A DNA stretch of 64,000 bases from Taibaiella sp. (lineage in GTDB: Bacteria; Bacteroidota; Bacteroidia; Chitinophagales; Chitinophagaceae). The translations under genes and the position numbers were made by a program. Location: assembly GCA_013815385.1 (NCBI GenBank), contig JACDGL010000001.1, positions 1-64,000 on the forward strand, written 5' to 3'. The notes beneath the pieces were generated by a model. The model was not told where the DNA came from and made no database searches. It was given only the letters and a program-made list of their open reading frames with translations. Below, one piece after another: positions 45,226-54,319 of the stretch; within the stretch, counting starts at the first letter, position 1, and every line of letters starts with the position of its first letter.

Positions 45226-46050
45226 TTAACCCTTTACCTTTTTCGGTATCGTAATACCAAGGCTCAGTACCATTTCGTAGGTGCCAAAGGCTTGTTTGGC
45301 AGTGCCTTGGTACACCGCCAGATTAGAATAGCGGGCATAGTCCAGCTTATTAGAGTATTCAATAAAGCCCCAGTTATACAATATTACTTTTATAGTGCCT
45401 TCTATCCCTGTGTTCCATCCGCCATATTGAAAACCGGAAGCATTTTCCTTGCCAAAAAGCATGTTTTGCACATGAGGCACTACGGGGCCTACCCCTATTT
45501 TCCCTAATGCATCTATCTTAATATTCTGGTTTTCTGTGGCAAATAAGTGCCAGCGTTTTACAAAATTGATTAGAAAAAAATTGGCGCCATTATTCAGGTA
45601 ATAGTAGAACCCATTACTTTCCTGGAAGTTAACGGTAGTATCCACTTTTTCACCGTGCAGCATACCCTTTACATGTGCGGCCTGTGGCTCTGATACGATG
45701 AACTTAGTATGGTCAAAGTTGATCTCTATGCCATATCCTTTCTCATCATTAAAAAAATATCCTAGCCTGTAATTGTACTGCGGTATGGTCACCGCTTTAT
45801 TAAAAATACCATCGCTCCATCCCTTATGGTCATGGCCGTTTACATTTACAAACGTATAATTATTATTGAGCGAGGGCTGGTCTACCTTTATATCACTGTT
45901 TGTATACCACTCACCATTATACCCCCATGAGAAATAAAAGGTTTCTTTTATTTTTTTATGTGGCTTAGCGCCGATCTCTTCTTTTAGCTCCTGTCCATGT
46001 ACCAGCAATGGCAATATACCAGCCATCAGGAACATCATCAATTTTCTCAT
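45226..46050 (-). CDS. Outer-membrane beta-barrel protein, hypothetical
   Basis: 274 residues with a signal peptide (about 1-19). The remainder is rich in alternating aromatic and polar residues (FYFSWGYNGEWYTNSDI, YNYRLGYFFNDEKGYGIEIN, GFIEYSNKLDYARYSNLAVY), typical of an 8- to 12-stranded barrel. No family of known function is recognised. Its -7 promoter box (TACCTTTG at 46073-46066) is 15 nt from the ATG. Downstream of it lie the convergent smpB and a 110-nt gap. Confidence 0.75.
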   Translation of the reverse strand: MRKLMMFLMAGILPLLVHGQELKEEIGAKPHKKIKETFYFSWGYNGEWYTNSDIKVDQPSLNNNYTFVNVNGHDHKGWSDGIFNKAVTIPQYNYRLGYFFNDEKGYGIEINFDHTKFIVSEPQAAHVKGMLHGEKVDTTVNFQESNGFYYYLNNGANFFLINFVKRWHLFATENQNIKIDALGKIGVGPVVPHVQNMLFGKENASGFQYGGWNTGIEGTIKVILYNWGFIEYSNKLDYARYSNLAVYQGTAKQAFGTYEMVLSLGITIPKKVKG

Positions 46051-46064
46051 AAATCAGAATTGTT

Positions 46065-46073
46065 GCAAAGGTA
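46065..46073 (-). promoter_or_regulatory. -7 promoter element of the barrel-protein gene
   Basis: TACCTTTG followed by C on the minus strand; no TTG found at the matching -33 spacing. Confidence 0.45.
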
Positions 46074-46116
46074 AGGAGGGTAAGAATAACATCTCCACAT
46101 TAAAAGGAAATATGTT

Positions 46117-47448
46117 TTATACTACTTCGTCCTTAAAGCTAATACCATGGTGCTGCAGTTCAGTAAGTACAGGACGATATACAGATGGCATATTGGGTAT
46201 ATGCACCCCCACTGGCGCAGGGTTTAGTTTTTTATTTAAGGTCATGCGGGCTAGTATGCCCATTGGCAGCCCTACTGTCTTTGCCATAGCAGAATGGTAG
46301 CTGTTTTCCCCCCTCAGGTTCATGCTGTTTGTTACTTTTATCTTATGGTCTTTATGGGTGTACTCTACCTCATGCTGCATTACCACCATATCTTTTTCGG
46401 CGGGTTCCATTTTCCACTTATTAAGCAGTATACTCAGCAATATCTGGGCCGAGGAACATTTACCTGCTGGTAGTGCCATTTCTTCAAATAGGCCCAGCCA
46501 CTCCAGCATATGTATTATTTTATCTTCTTTTTCCAGCTCCAGTTTCTGCTGCAGATATTCAGGAAAAGGTATCCCGTTATTGTAACCGCTTGCATTCTTA
46601 CACCACGACATATTAGTATGCCCGCCTGTATCAAAGGCATCATTCTCTCCTGTCAGTCCCAGCGCTATCAGTGCGTTCCATCCCTTGCAAAACTGGGGAT
46701 GGCGGAGGGTAGCGCGCATGAACGACTTTATTTCCGGAATATCATAGAGATCAAGGTATCGCAGAGAGTCGCGGTTCGCATAGTACGCAAGCGACCCAAC
46801 GCCATCTACTTTTACCCTTTTATTGTTGGTAAATATTTTGTCGTAAGGTATTTCTATTTCTTTGCCGTTACTTAAATAGGCAGCACCTCCTACACCGGCT
46901 GAGACAATGTTTTTAGGGTTCCAGCTGAATTTGTAATGCCACGGGTTATTATCGTACTCTGGTGCCACAAGCCCGCCGCAATAAGACTTAAAAGAAGTTA
47001 TAACAGAGGCCACACGCTGTATACTATGTATTATCTGGCTGGCAGTCATATGGTCTATACCAGGGTCCAGTCCCATTTCGCACATGAACATAAGACCAGC
47101 ATCTTTTACATGCTTGTCCATCTCTTGTATATCCGCAGATATATAGGAAGAAGTTATGAGATTTTTTTTGAACTGGAGACAATCCTTAGCAAGATAGCTA
47201 TGCAGATGCGGTGGCATCAGAGATACTACTATATCAGCCTTTTTCACTAACTCCTGTCTTTCCCGCTCGCTGGTAACATCTATCTCGGCTCCTTCCGCAA
47301 ATGCATTATTATTTATCTTATCGGCAACAGCGCTTTTATCGCCATCAGCAACTATTACTTTCCACTTATTTCTTGGCGCATGAGATAGCAGGTATTTTAT
47401 GAGATAGATAGAAGATTTACCGGCACCAGCAACTAAAATTGTTTGCAT
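46117..47448 (-). CDS. Saccharopine dehydrogenase family protein
   Basis: 443 residues from ATG 47448 (the in-frame TTG at 47457 is less likely). Rossmann N-terminus TILVAGAGKSSIYLIKYLL, the MCEMGLDPGIDHMTASQII block and SYCGGLVAPEYDNNPWHYKF identify the saccharopine dehydrogenase/reductase family in its lysine-pathway (Lys9-like, glutamate-forming) branch. In Bacteroidota such enzymes may work in lysine degradation or related imine reductions. The exact substrate cannot be read. Single gene. Confidence 0.88.
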   Translation of the reverse strand: MQTILVAGAGKSSIYLIKYLLSHAPRNKWKVIVADGDKSAVADKINNNAFAEGAEIDVTSERERQELVKKADIVVSLMPPHLHSYLAKDCLQFKKNLITSSYISADIQEMDKHVKDAGLMFMCEMGLDPGIDHMTASQIIHSIQRVASVITSFKSYCGGLVAPEYDNNPWHYKFSWNPKNIVSAGVGGAAYLSNGKEIEIPYDKIFTNNKRVKVDGVGSLAYYANRDSLRYLDLYDIPEIKSFMRATLRHPQFCKGWNALIALGLTGENDAFDTGGHTNMSWCKNASGYNNGIPFPEYLQQKLELEKEDKIIHMLEWLGLFEEMALPAGKCSSAQILLSILLNKWKMEPAEKDMVVMQHEVEYTHKDHKIKVTNSMNLRGENSYHSAMAKTVGLPMGILARMTLNKKLNPAPVGVHIPNMPSVYRPVLTELQHHGISFKDEVV

Positions 47449-47555
47449 AAACTTCAAAAAAATTTACTGCACCACCTAATCACGCTTGAATACTCTATAC
47501 TTTTATAAGAGAATTTCAACTTCCACTTAAACAAATCTACTAAAACTATAGATAC

Positions 47556-48020
47556 ATGGCTGCTATCTGGAGACATAATAACATAACAATAGAAAGTGTA
47601 AACGCAATGTGCACAGGCACAATGGCTGAAATATTAAATATTAAATTCATAGAAATTGCAGACAACCATATTAAGGCCTCAATGCCGGTTAATAACCATA
47701 CAAGACAGCCCTATGGGCTCCTTCATGGTGGGGCATCTGCAGCCCTTGCAGAAACTATTGGCAGTGTGGCATCATCACTTTGTATCGACACTGAAAAACA
47801 CAATTGTGTCGGCATTGAGATCAATTGCAATCACATAAGGGACAAAAAAGATGGTATCGTAATAGCTACCTGCGAACCGCTGCATATTGGCGCTGCAACG
47901 CATGTATGGGATATTAAAATAAAGGATGAGCGCGAAAAGCTTGTTTGCGTAAGCAGGCTGACAGTAGCGATAATCAAAAAAGGGGAAAGAAGCAATGCCG
48001 CTACCCTTCCAGGTGAATAG
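47556..48020 (+). CDS. PaaI/MenI-like hotdog thioesterase
   Basis: 154 residues, single hotdog domain. The catalytic region reads QPYGLLHGGASAALAETIGS with HGG and the downstream Glu, followed by VGIEINCNHIRDKKDG. This pattern is that of PaaI-type and DHNA-CoA thioesterases. Menaquinone synthesis (MenI) is possible because menG/ubiE lies 1.5 kb away, but phenylacetate or other CoA esters cannot be ruled out. Its 3' end overlaps the convergent porT by 20 nt. Confidence 0.85.
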   Translation: MAAIWRHNNITIESVNAMCTGTMAEILNIKFIEIADNHIKASMPVNNHTRQPYGLLHGGASAALAETIGSVASSLCIDTEKHNCVGIEINCNHIRDKKDGIVIATCEPLHIGAATHVWDIKIKDEREKLVCVSRLTVAIIKKGERSNAATLPGE

Positions 48021-48702
48021 AAATAACGATCATTTTTGTATGCAGGTCCTGTATCGCGTTACCTAAAGGTAAGTTCGGATCCCTGTACAACTGATTAGTA
48101 AGCCCTTGGCTAAGTTTTATTTCAGGGGAAAAAATGAAATTAGGATTAAAGAACTCAAAGCCAATGCCCAGCTCAAAACCAAGGTCTATAGGGCTAACCT
48201 TTAGAAATTCATCTGCACGCCTGGACCTGGCATTTGCGGCTAGATCATAGTCAAATTTACCACCACCTATAGCATAAAAGCGAAAATTCTTTATCCGGTC
48301 GCTTTTAAATTTTATCTGCAATGGCAGGTGCATGTATATAGATTCGATGAGGCGATCTGAAGTGCTGTCTGTAGGCACAGTCATATCAAATACAATACGT
48401 TTTTCCGAAAATGAAAGCGAAGGGACGAACCGTAGGTCAAAATACTTATTCAGCCTTAAGTTACCCATCAATCCCAGGTTAAAGCCGGGGCTCCAGTGTG
48501 GTTGTATCCGCTTAAAGGTATCGTTTGCTGCGAAGGAATTGGTATAATGTATAGTAAACTGGGAGTAATTGAGCCCAAAGGTGATGCCGAAATAATATCT
48601 TTTCTCATCATGCTCCGGCATGTTAAGATTATCACGCTGGGCATAGGATGGCAGCGAAAACAAAAGAAACATTATGGTGATGATACTATATCGAAAACGC
48701 AT
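48001..48702 (-). CDS. porT: PorT-like outer-membrane protein of the type IX secretion system
   Basis: 233 residues with a signal peptide (about 1-21). YYFGITFGLNYSQFTIHY, HWSPGFNLGLMGNLRLNKYF, DLRFVPSLSFSEKRIVFD and the C-terminal barrel strands match PorT, an outer-membrane barrel needed for T9SS. Its closeness to ubiE/menG (0.9 kb, same strand) is also as seen in other Bacteroidota. Several proteins in this window carry T9SS sorting domains and would depend on it. Generic porT-family barrels exist, but the specific blocks favour true PorT. Confidence 0.82.
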   Translation of the reverse strand: MRFRYSIITIMFLLFSLPSYAQRDNLNMPEHDEKRYYFGITFGLNYSQFTIHYTNSFAANDTFKRIQPHWSPGFNLGLMGNLRLNKYFDLRFVPSLSFSEKRIVFDMTVPTDSTSDRLIESIYMHLPLQIKFKSDRIKNFRFYAIGGGKFDYDLAANARSRRADEFLKVSPIDLGFELGIGFEFFNPNFIFSPEIKLSQGLTNQLYRDPNLPLGNAIQDLHTKMIVISIHLEG

Positions 48703-48871
48703 GGCGATTCAGGAAATAACGGGTACGAAGATACTGTTTGTAACCATTTAATAAAACGCCGATTAAGGGTAATTAATATCTACAATGTAAATGTTTACAA
48801 AATATTAGCGTTTTGCCTGGCATTCCCTTTAACTTTATCTTCTTATTTCTAAACCATAAAAAACAAAAATC

Positions 48872-49510
48872 ATGGCAATAAGACTTGGGGATATAGCCCC
48901 AAACTTTAAGGCTAATACCACAGCCGGTGAAATTGACTTTCACGAATACCTGGGCGATGGGTGGGGCGTACTTTTTTCTCATCCCGCTGATTATACGCCT
49001 GTTTGCACTACTGAACTAGGCCGGACAGCGCAGCTAAAGGATGAATTTGCTAAACGGAATGTAAGGGTAATGGCGGTAAGCATAGACCCAATAGACAAGC
49101 ATCATGGCTGGATAAAAGATATTAATGAAACGCAGAATACTAACGTGGAATTTCCGATAATAGCGGACGAAAGCCGCGAAGTGGCTGGGCTATACGATAT
49201 GATACATCCTAATGCATCCGCTACCGCTACAGTCCGCTCATTATTTGTTATAGCTCCTGATAAGACTGTGAAGCTTACAATTACTTATCCTGCATCTACA
49301 GGGCGCAATTTTACCGAAGTATTGCGCGTTATAGACTCATTGCAGCTAACCGCAAAACATAGTGTAGCAACGCCCGCCGACTGGAAACTTGGTGAAGATG
49401 TAATAGTGATACCTGCCGTAAGCACAGAAGATGCTCAAAAGAAATTCCCAAAAGGATTAAATATTGTAAAGCCTTACCTGCGCTATACTCCACATCCTGA
49501 AGAGAACTAA
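48872..49510 (+). CDS. Peroxiredoxin, 1-Cys (Prx6-like)
   Basis: 212 residues. FSHPADYTPVCTTELGRTAQ carries the peroxidatic Cys45 within PxxxTxxC; there is no second resolving Cys in the usual place, and the C-terminal part (about 160-212) with GEDVIVIPAVSTEDAQKKFP is that of the Prx6 group. It reduces peroxides using an external thiol, which in this organism could be bacillithiol or thioredoxin (trxB at 29411). A strong terminator follows. Confidence 0.95.
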   Translation: MAIRLGDIAPNFKANTTAGEIDFHEYLGDGWGVLFSHPADYTPVCTTELGRTAQLKDEFAKRNVRVMAVSIDPIDKHHGWIKDINETQNTNVEFPIIADESREVAGLYDMIHPNASATATVRSLFVIAPDKTVKLTITYPASTGRNFTEVLRVIDSLQLTAKHSVATPADWKLGEDVIVIPAVSTEDAQKKFPKGLNIVKPYLRYTPHPEEN

Positions 49511-49524
49511 ATTTTACAACTTAT

Positions 49525-49551
49525 AAAAAAGCGGCTTGATGCCGCTTTTTT
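49525..49551. terminator. Bidirectional terminator between peroxiredoxin and menG/ubiE
   Basis: AAAAAAGCGGC / GCCGCTTTTTT stem around TTGAT; T-tracts on both strands. Confidence 0.85.
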
Positions 49552-49561
49552 ATTTTCAATA

Positions 49562-50314
49562 CTACTGCTTAATCGCCGTGTACAATGTAGTAACACCAAA
49601 CGTTAAGGGGCGCGCAGTGGCATTTTTAAACCCACATGCTTCCAGCTGCGCACAGAACACTCTACCCTCGGGGAATGCCATTACCGACTCTGGCAGGTAG
49701 GTATACGCCCTGCTATGCTTTGATACCATTTTCCCAACCACCGGAAGTATATACTTGAAATAAAACGAATAGAGCTGTTTAACCGGAAAGCTTTTGGGAT
49801 GGGAGAACTCCAGTATCACTACTTTCCCCCCCGGCTTCATCACCCGGTACATCTCCTGCAGGCCTTGTTGCAAGTGTTCAAAATTACGTACGCCATAGGC
49901 ACACATCACTGCATCAAACTGTTTATCAGCAAATGGTAAGGCCTCGCTATCGCCTGTTTGTAAATGAATTATATTATCCAGGTTTGCGGCAGTGATTTTT
50001 TTCCTCCCCACTTCCAGCATCTGGTCTGCAATATCAATACCCGTTATTTTTTTTGGGGTTATTTTTTTTGCTGCTGCTATCGCCATATCACCGGTACCGG
50101 TGGCTACATCCAGTATATTTGATGGGTTGGTGGCAGCAATTGCTGCAATAGCCTTTTTTCGCCAGCCCTTATCTATACCCAGCGATAAAAAATGATTGAG
50201 AAAATCGTATTTGCTGGCAATATTATTGAACATGTCAGCAACCTGCCCTTTCTTGCTTAAATTTGAAGCCGCATCCGGCATTACCGGGGCGCTACTTTTA
50301 TTGTCATATTGCAT
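49562..50314 (-). CDS. ubiE: Demethylmenaquinone methyltransferase (MenG/UbiE)
   Basis: 250 residues. SAM-binding NILDVATGTGDMAIAAAKK, the UbiE-specific FNNIASKYDFLNHFLSLGID and YGVRNFEHLQQGLQEMYRVM, PGGKVVILEFSHP. It makes menaquinone by methylating demethylmenaquinone, the expected respiratory quinone here. A perfect -7 box lies 5 nt upstream of the ATG, so its mRNA may lack a leader. Divergent from engB with 27 nt between the start codons. Confidence 0.96.
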   Translation of the reverse strand: MQYDNKSSAPVMPDAASNLSKKGQVADMFNNIASKYDFLNHFLSLGIDKGWRKKAIAAIAATNPSNILDVATGTGDMAIAAAKKITPKKITGIDIADQMLEVGRKKITAANLDNIIHLQTGDSEALPFADKQFDAVMCAYGVRNFEHLQQGLQEMYRVMKPGGKVVILEFSHPKSFPVKQLYSFYFKYILPVVGKMVSKHSRAYTYLPESVMAFPEGRVFCAQLEACGFKNATARPLTFGVTTLYTAIKQ

Positions 50315-50318
50315 TAGT

Positions 50319-50327
50319 GCAAAAGTA
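50319..50327 (-). promoter_or_regulatory. -7 promoter element of ubiE
   Basis: TACTTTTG followed by C on the minus strand; only 5 nt separate the box (50327-50320) from the A of the ubiE start codon. No TTG at the expected -33 distance. Confidence 0.5.
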
Positions 50328-50341
50328 CATTACAGCTACCA

Positions 50342-50980
50342 ATGGAAATACGTTCAGCAAGATATTTAATAAGCAGCCCTAAAATAGAAGGCTGTCCTGC
50401 CCCTGATAAGCCCGAGTATGCTTTTATAGGCCGGTCCAATGTAGGTAAGTCATCTGTTATCAACATGCTTACTAACCAGAGCAAGCTGGCGAAAACATCG
50501 CGTACCCCCGGCAAAACCCAGCTCATAAACCATTTTCTGATCAATGATAATTTCTATATAGTAGATCTGCCGGGCTATGGATTTGCCAAGGTATCGCAGT
50601 CGCAGCGTGCTGCATGGGAAATAATGATATCCAACTACCTGCAGCAGCGTACCAACCTTGTAACTGTTTTTGTATTGGTAGATAGCCGGCACAAGCCACA
50701 GGATCTGGACTTGGAATTTATGGCAAAGTTGGGTACTTGGGGTGTACCATTCAATATAATCTTCACAAAGGCCGATAAAAGTACCCAACGCGAAGTTGCT
50801 AAAAATGTGAAGAATTTCATTAATGCTATGCGCGAAGATTGGGAATTTATACCCCGCAGCTTTGTTACCAGCACAGTAAAATTTACCGGGCGCAAAGAGA
50901 TTCTGTCCTATTTAGGAGAGCTGAATGATGTATACCACAACAGCACTCCCATTGAAGCAGATAATACAAAAGACAAATAA
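50342..50980 (+). CDS. engB: Ribosome-biogenesis GTPase EngB (YihA/YsxC)
   Basis: 212 residues. G1 GRSNVGKSSVINML, G2/G3 region SRTPGKTQLINHFLINDNFYIV with DLPGYGFAKVS, G4 TKAD, and a C-terminal TSTVKFTGRKEIL. EngB binds GTP and is needed for 50S assembly. It ends 3 nt before the convergent arginine decarboxylase. Confidence 0.96.
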   Translation: MEIRSARYLISSPKIEGCPAPDKPEYAFIGRSNVGKSSVINMLTNQSKLAKTSRTPGKTQLINHFLINDNFYIVDLPGYGFAKVSQSQRAAWEIMISNYLQQRTNLVTVFVLVDSRHKPQDLDLEFMAKLGTWGVPFNIIFTKADKSTQREVAKNVKNFINAMREDWEFIPRSFVTSTVKFTGRKEILSYLGELNDVYHNSTPIEADNTKDK

Positions 50981-50982
50981 AG

Positions 50983-52395
50983 CTATCGGATATAGCCTAG
51001 TATCTTAAGCATACTTTGGGGAGTTTGCTCCTTCGCATATAGCCAATCTTCCAGCTCTCCCTCTTTATTATACTCTACCACCACATGCTTCGGCGATGGT
51101 ATCATACAGTGCTTTATACCGCCATATCCGGCAAGCTGGTCCTGGTAGGCTCCTGTATGGAAGAAACCGATGTATAGTGGTTCTGCTTTTTTTTCTTTAT
51201 CCAGCTTCGGAAGGAACACCGCATTGATGTGTTCTTCAGATGTATAGAAATCATGGCTATCGCAGGTTAGTCCGCCGAGATGTACTTCCTGGTATTCCTT
51301 ATCCCATTTGTTTATAGGAAGCATCAGGAATTTTTCGCCGATACCCCATGTATCAGGGAGCGTGGTTATAAAAGAGCTGTCTATCATATACCATATCTCA
51401 CGGTCATTCTGCATCTTGTCATCCAGTACACTATACACAACCGCTCCTGCCTCCCCAACTGTAAAAGAGCCAAATTCAGTATATATATCCGGTGTATCTA
51501 CTTTGTTCTTTTTGCATACTTTCTTAATGGTCGATACTATTTCATTTACCATGTAGGTATAGTCGTAATCAAAGCCCAGCGAATGTTTAATGGGTAAGCC
51601 CCCACCTATATTCAGCCCTTCCAGCTCAGGACATATTTTCTTCAGCTGGCAGTAGATGTTCAGTACTTTATTTAGCTCACTCCAGTAGTACACATCATCC
51701 TTTATGCCTTTGTTCATAAAGAAGTGCAGCATCTTCAGTCTGAATTTGTCATTACCCTTTATTTTATCTACATAAAATTCCAGCACATCGCGGCTGCGTA
51801 TACCCAGTCGCGATGTATAAAAGTCGAACGTAGGTTCTTCTTCGCTCGCTATACGTATGCCGATATTTACAGGATCTTTTCTGCGTATGGTCCGCTTATA
51901 CTCTTCAAATTCATTTTTATTATCAAGCACTGGTATCACATTGCGAAACCCATCGTTTATCAACCGCGCTATATTCCGGGTATAGGCCTTGGTCTTAAAC
52001 CCATTGCACACAATGTAGGTATCCTTAGTTATTTTTCGGCGTTTGTACAATTGCTTTATGATCTCTATATCATAGGCAAATGAAGTTTCCAGGTGCACGC
52101 CATGCTTCAGCGTTTCCTCCACTATAAAAGAGAAATGGGAGCTTTTGGTACAATAGCAATAATAATATTCCCCATCGTACTTATTCTTTTTTATAGCATC
52201 ATTGAATAGCTTTTTCGCCTTGTTGATCTGTGAGCCGATCTTGGGGAGGTATGTTAGCTTAAAGGGCGTTCCGTATTTATCTATTAGCTTTTTTACATCC
52301 AGTCCGTTAAAATGCAGGTAATTATCTTCTACTTCAAATCCTTCCTGCGGAAAATGGAATGTCTGGTGTACGAGGTCAGTATATGTGTTATCCAT
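50983..52395 (-). CDS. speA: Arginine decarboxylase, type III PLP fold
   Basis: 470 residues. PLP barrel with the internal aldimine Lys84 in CYCTKSSHF, the glycine-rich GLNIGGGLPIKHSL loop, and C-terminal barrel elements EFGSFTVGEAGAVVYSV, GLTCDSHDFY and FFHTGAYQDQLAGYGGIKHC. It is the compact Bacteroidota arginine decarboxylase rather than the larger E. coli SpeA. It forms agmatine for polyamine synthesis. No agmatinase or agmatine deiminase gene is adjacent. Confidence 0.9.
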   Translation of the reverse strand: MDNTYTDLVHQTFHFPQEGFEVEDNYLHFNGLDVKKLIDKYGTPFKLTYLPKIGSQINKAKKLFNDAIKKNKYDGEYYYCYCTKSSHFSFIVEETLKHGVHLETSFAYDIEIIKQLYKRRKITKDTYIVCNGFKTKAYTRNIARLINDGFRNVIPVLDNKNEFEEYKRTIRRKDPVNIGIRIASEEEPTFDFYTSRLGIRSRDVLEFYVDKIKGNDKFRLKMLHFFMNKGIKDDVYYWSELNKVLNIYCQLKKICPELEGLNIGGGLPIKHSLGFDYDYTYMVNEIVSTIKKVCKKNKVDTPDIYTEFGSFTVGEAGAVVYSVLDDKMQNDREIWYMIDSSFITTLPDTWGIGEKFLMLPINKWDKEYQEVHLGGLTCDSHDFYTSEEHINAVFLPKLDKEKKAEPLYIGFFHTGAYQDQLAGYGGIKHCMIPSPKHVVVEYNKEGELEDWLYAKEQTPQSMLKILGYIR

Positions 52396-52541
52396 TTATT
52401 TATTGACGGGGGCAAAAAAGTCAGATAAATTTTTTAATGCTTGAAAAATGAAAAACAAAAATAATACTTTGATCTTATCAACGCACTACATTTTTCCCGT
52501 TCAGAAAAAAGATTTTCCGTACCTGTACGGGACGGGAATAG

Positions 52542-52550
52542 TATGTTTGT
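52542..52550 (+). promoter_or_regulatory. -7 promoter element of the EamA gene
   Basis: TATGTTTG followed by T overlaps the in-frame ATG at 52543 and thus favours translation from ATG 52564. No clear -33 TTG. Confidence 0.45.
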
Positions 52551-52563
52551 CTTTGTAATAGCT

Positions 52564-53502
52564 ATGAAAAGATCACTGGTGCAAATGCACCTTGCAGTAC
52601 TGCTGTGGGGTTTTACCGCTGTGTTGGGCAGGGCTATAAGCCTCGATGCGCCGGTACTGGTCTGGTACCGTATGCTCATGACCGCCGCTATCATGGCTGC
52701 CATCCTTACCTACCGCAAGCTGTGGGTAAAGATTGATCGCCGGGACTTGTGGCAGTTAATATTAATTGGTGGGCTTATATCGCTGCACTGGGTCGGCTTT
52801 TATGGCACCGTAAAATATGCCAATGCATCTATAGCGCTTGTATGCCTTTCTACAGCCAGTGTGTTCACCTCCCTGCTCGACCCATTGGTAAATAAAGGTA
52901 AATATGATTTGTTTGAAGTTTTACTTGGCTTGCTGGCATTATGTGGTGTTTATCTAATATATCGGTTCCAGCAATTCTTTGGTATTGGCATACTCTTTGG
53001 CATCATAGCTGCTATTCTCAGTTCTGTATTTACTGTGCTTAATAAACGTATAGCCTATAAATATCCTGCACGCACCATGGTATTTTATGAAATGACAACT
53101 GGCTGGCTTTTTATCACTATGCTATTACCATTACAATTTGTCTTCTTCCCTGCCACACGTTTCATGCCCTATGCCGACGATTTGTTTAGTTCGCACTGGT
53201 TCCATAACGATTGGTTATGGCTTATTATCCTTAGCCTTTGTTGCACTGTTTGGGCACAGTCATTAGCCCTTACCGCGTTAAAAAAACTATCGTCTTTCAC
53301 TGTTACCCTCAGCGTAAATCTGGAGCCGGTATATGGCATCTTGCTGGCTTTCTTCTTTTACCACGAGAATAAACAACTCCATAACGGCTTCTTTATAGGC
53401 ATGGGGCTCATCCTCTTGTCAGTAGTATTACAGATGGTCCGCCTCCTGCGCCCGGCAAAGACTGCTCCTGGCTATATAGAACAAAAAGGCGGGCTCGATT
53501 GA
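52564..53502 (+). CDS. EamA-family (drug/metabolite) transporter
   Basis: 312 residues with ten predicted transmembrane helices in two EamA repeats (about 5-135 and 150-295). LAVLLWGFTAVLGRAISLDAP and LLSVVLQMVRLL flank the core, and the second repeat ends with LEPVYGILLAFFFYHENKQL, the classic DMT signature. Substrates range from amino acids to metabolites, not readable here. Start at ATG 52564 is chosen over 52543, which falls in the promoter. Confidence 0.9.
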   Translation: MKRSLVQMHLAVLLWGFTAVLGRAISLDAPVLVWYRMLMTAAIMAAILTYRKLWVKIDRRDLWQLILIGGLISLHWVGFYGTVKYANASIALVCLSTASVFTSLLDPLVNKGKYDLFEVLLGLLALCGVYLIYRFQQFFGIGILFGIIAAILSSVFTVLNKRIAYKYPARTMVFYEMTTGWLFITMLLPLQFVFFPATRFMPYADDLFSSHWFHNDWLWLIILSLCCTVWAQSLALTALKKLSSFTVTLSVNLEPVYGILLAFFFYHENKQLHNGFFIGMGLILLSVVLQMVRLLRPAKTAPGYIEQKGGLD

Positions 53503-54279
53503 TTATTTATCCCTCACTTCTATCCACACAGGCGCATGGTCGCTCGATTTCCCCCAGCCGCGAACATTCCGGTCTACCCCTGCGCCTTCCAGTCGTTTAC
53601 TAAGTTGGGGGCTTAGCAGAAAATGGTCTATACGTAAGCCTGCATCGCGCGCATAGGCATCACGAAAATAATCCCAGAAGGTATATATCTTCTCATCAGG
53701 GTATAGTTTTCTTATAGCATCTGTCCATCCTTGTGCCATCAGCTCTTTAAATGCTTCACGTGTCTCCGGCCTGAACAAGGCATCATTTACCCAGCGCTCC
53801 GGCTTGTACACATCCAGTTCGGTGGGCATTACGTTATAGTCTCCGGTCAGCACCACCTCCCTGCCCAATTCCATTAGCCCGGCTGCGTGCGCGGTTAATC
53901 TTTCAAACCATCTCAGCTTATAGTCAAACTTTGGTCCGGGTGCCGGGTTTCCGTTAGGCAGGTAAAGGCAGCCAACAGTTATCCCATTTACTATGGCCTC
54001 AATATACCTGCTGTGGCTATCTTCAGGGTCGCCGGGCAATACACGTTGTATTTCATTTATTTCCAGGCCGCGCGTTAGTATCGCTACCCCATTCCAGCTT
54101 TTTTGCCCGTGCCATATAGCATTATACCCTGCATCCGTTATGGCCTGCAACGGAAATTTTTCATTAGGTGCCTTCAGCTCTTGCAGGCACACTACATCAG
54201 GCGCTGTTTCATTCAGCCAGCGAAGCAGCACGGGTAGCCTTCCGTTTACTCCATTCACATTGTAGGTAGCTATTCTCAT
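53503..54279 (-). CDS. xth: Exodeoxyribonuclease III
   Basis: 258 residues, AP-endonuclease fold: MRIATYNVNGVNGRLPVLLR, CLQELKAPNEKFP (catalytic Glu), KSWNGVAILTRG, VLTGDYNVMP, and SDHAPVWIEV (catalytic His). It removes 3' blocks and nicks abasic sites in base-excision repair. The stop abuts that of the convergent EamA gene (53502/53503). Confidence 0.95.
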   Translation of the reverse strand: MRIATYNVNGVNGRLPVLLRWLNETAPDVVCLQELKAPNEKFPLQAITDAGYNAIWHGQKSWNGVAILTRGLEINEIQRVLPGDPEDSHSRYIEAIVNGITVGCLYLPNGNPAPGPKFDYKLRWFERLTAHAAGLMELGREVVLTGDYNVMPTELDVYKPERWVNDALFRPETREAFKELMAQGWTDAIRKLYPDEKIYTFWDYFRDAYARDAGLRIDHFLLSPQLSKRLEGAGVDRNVRGWGKSSDHAPVWIEVRDK

Positions 54280-54319
54280 AAAAGATATTATATGCTATGG
54301 TATAAAAATACAGTCTCCT

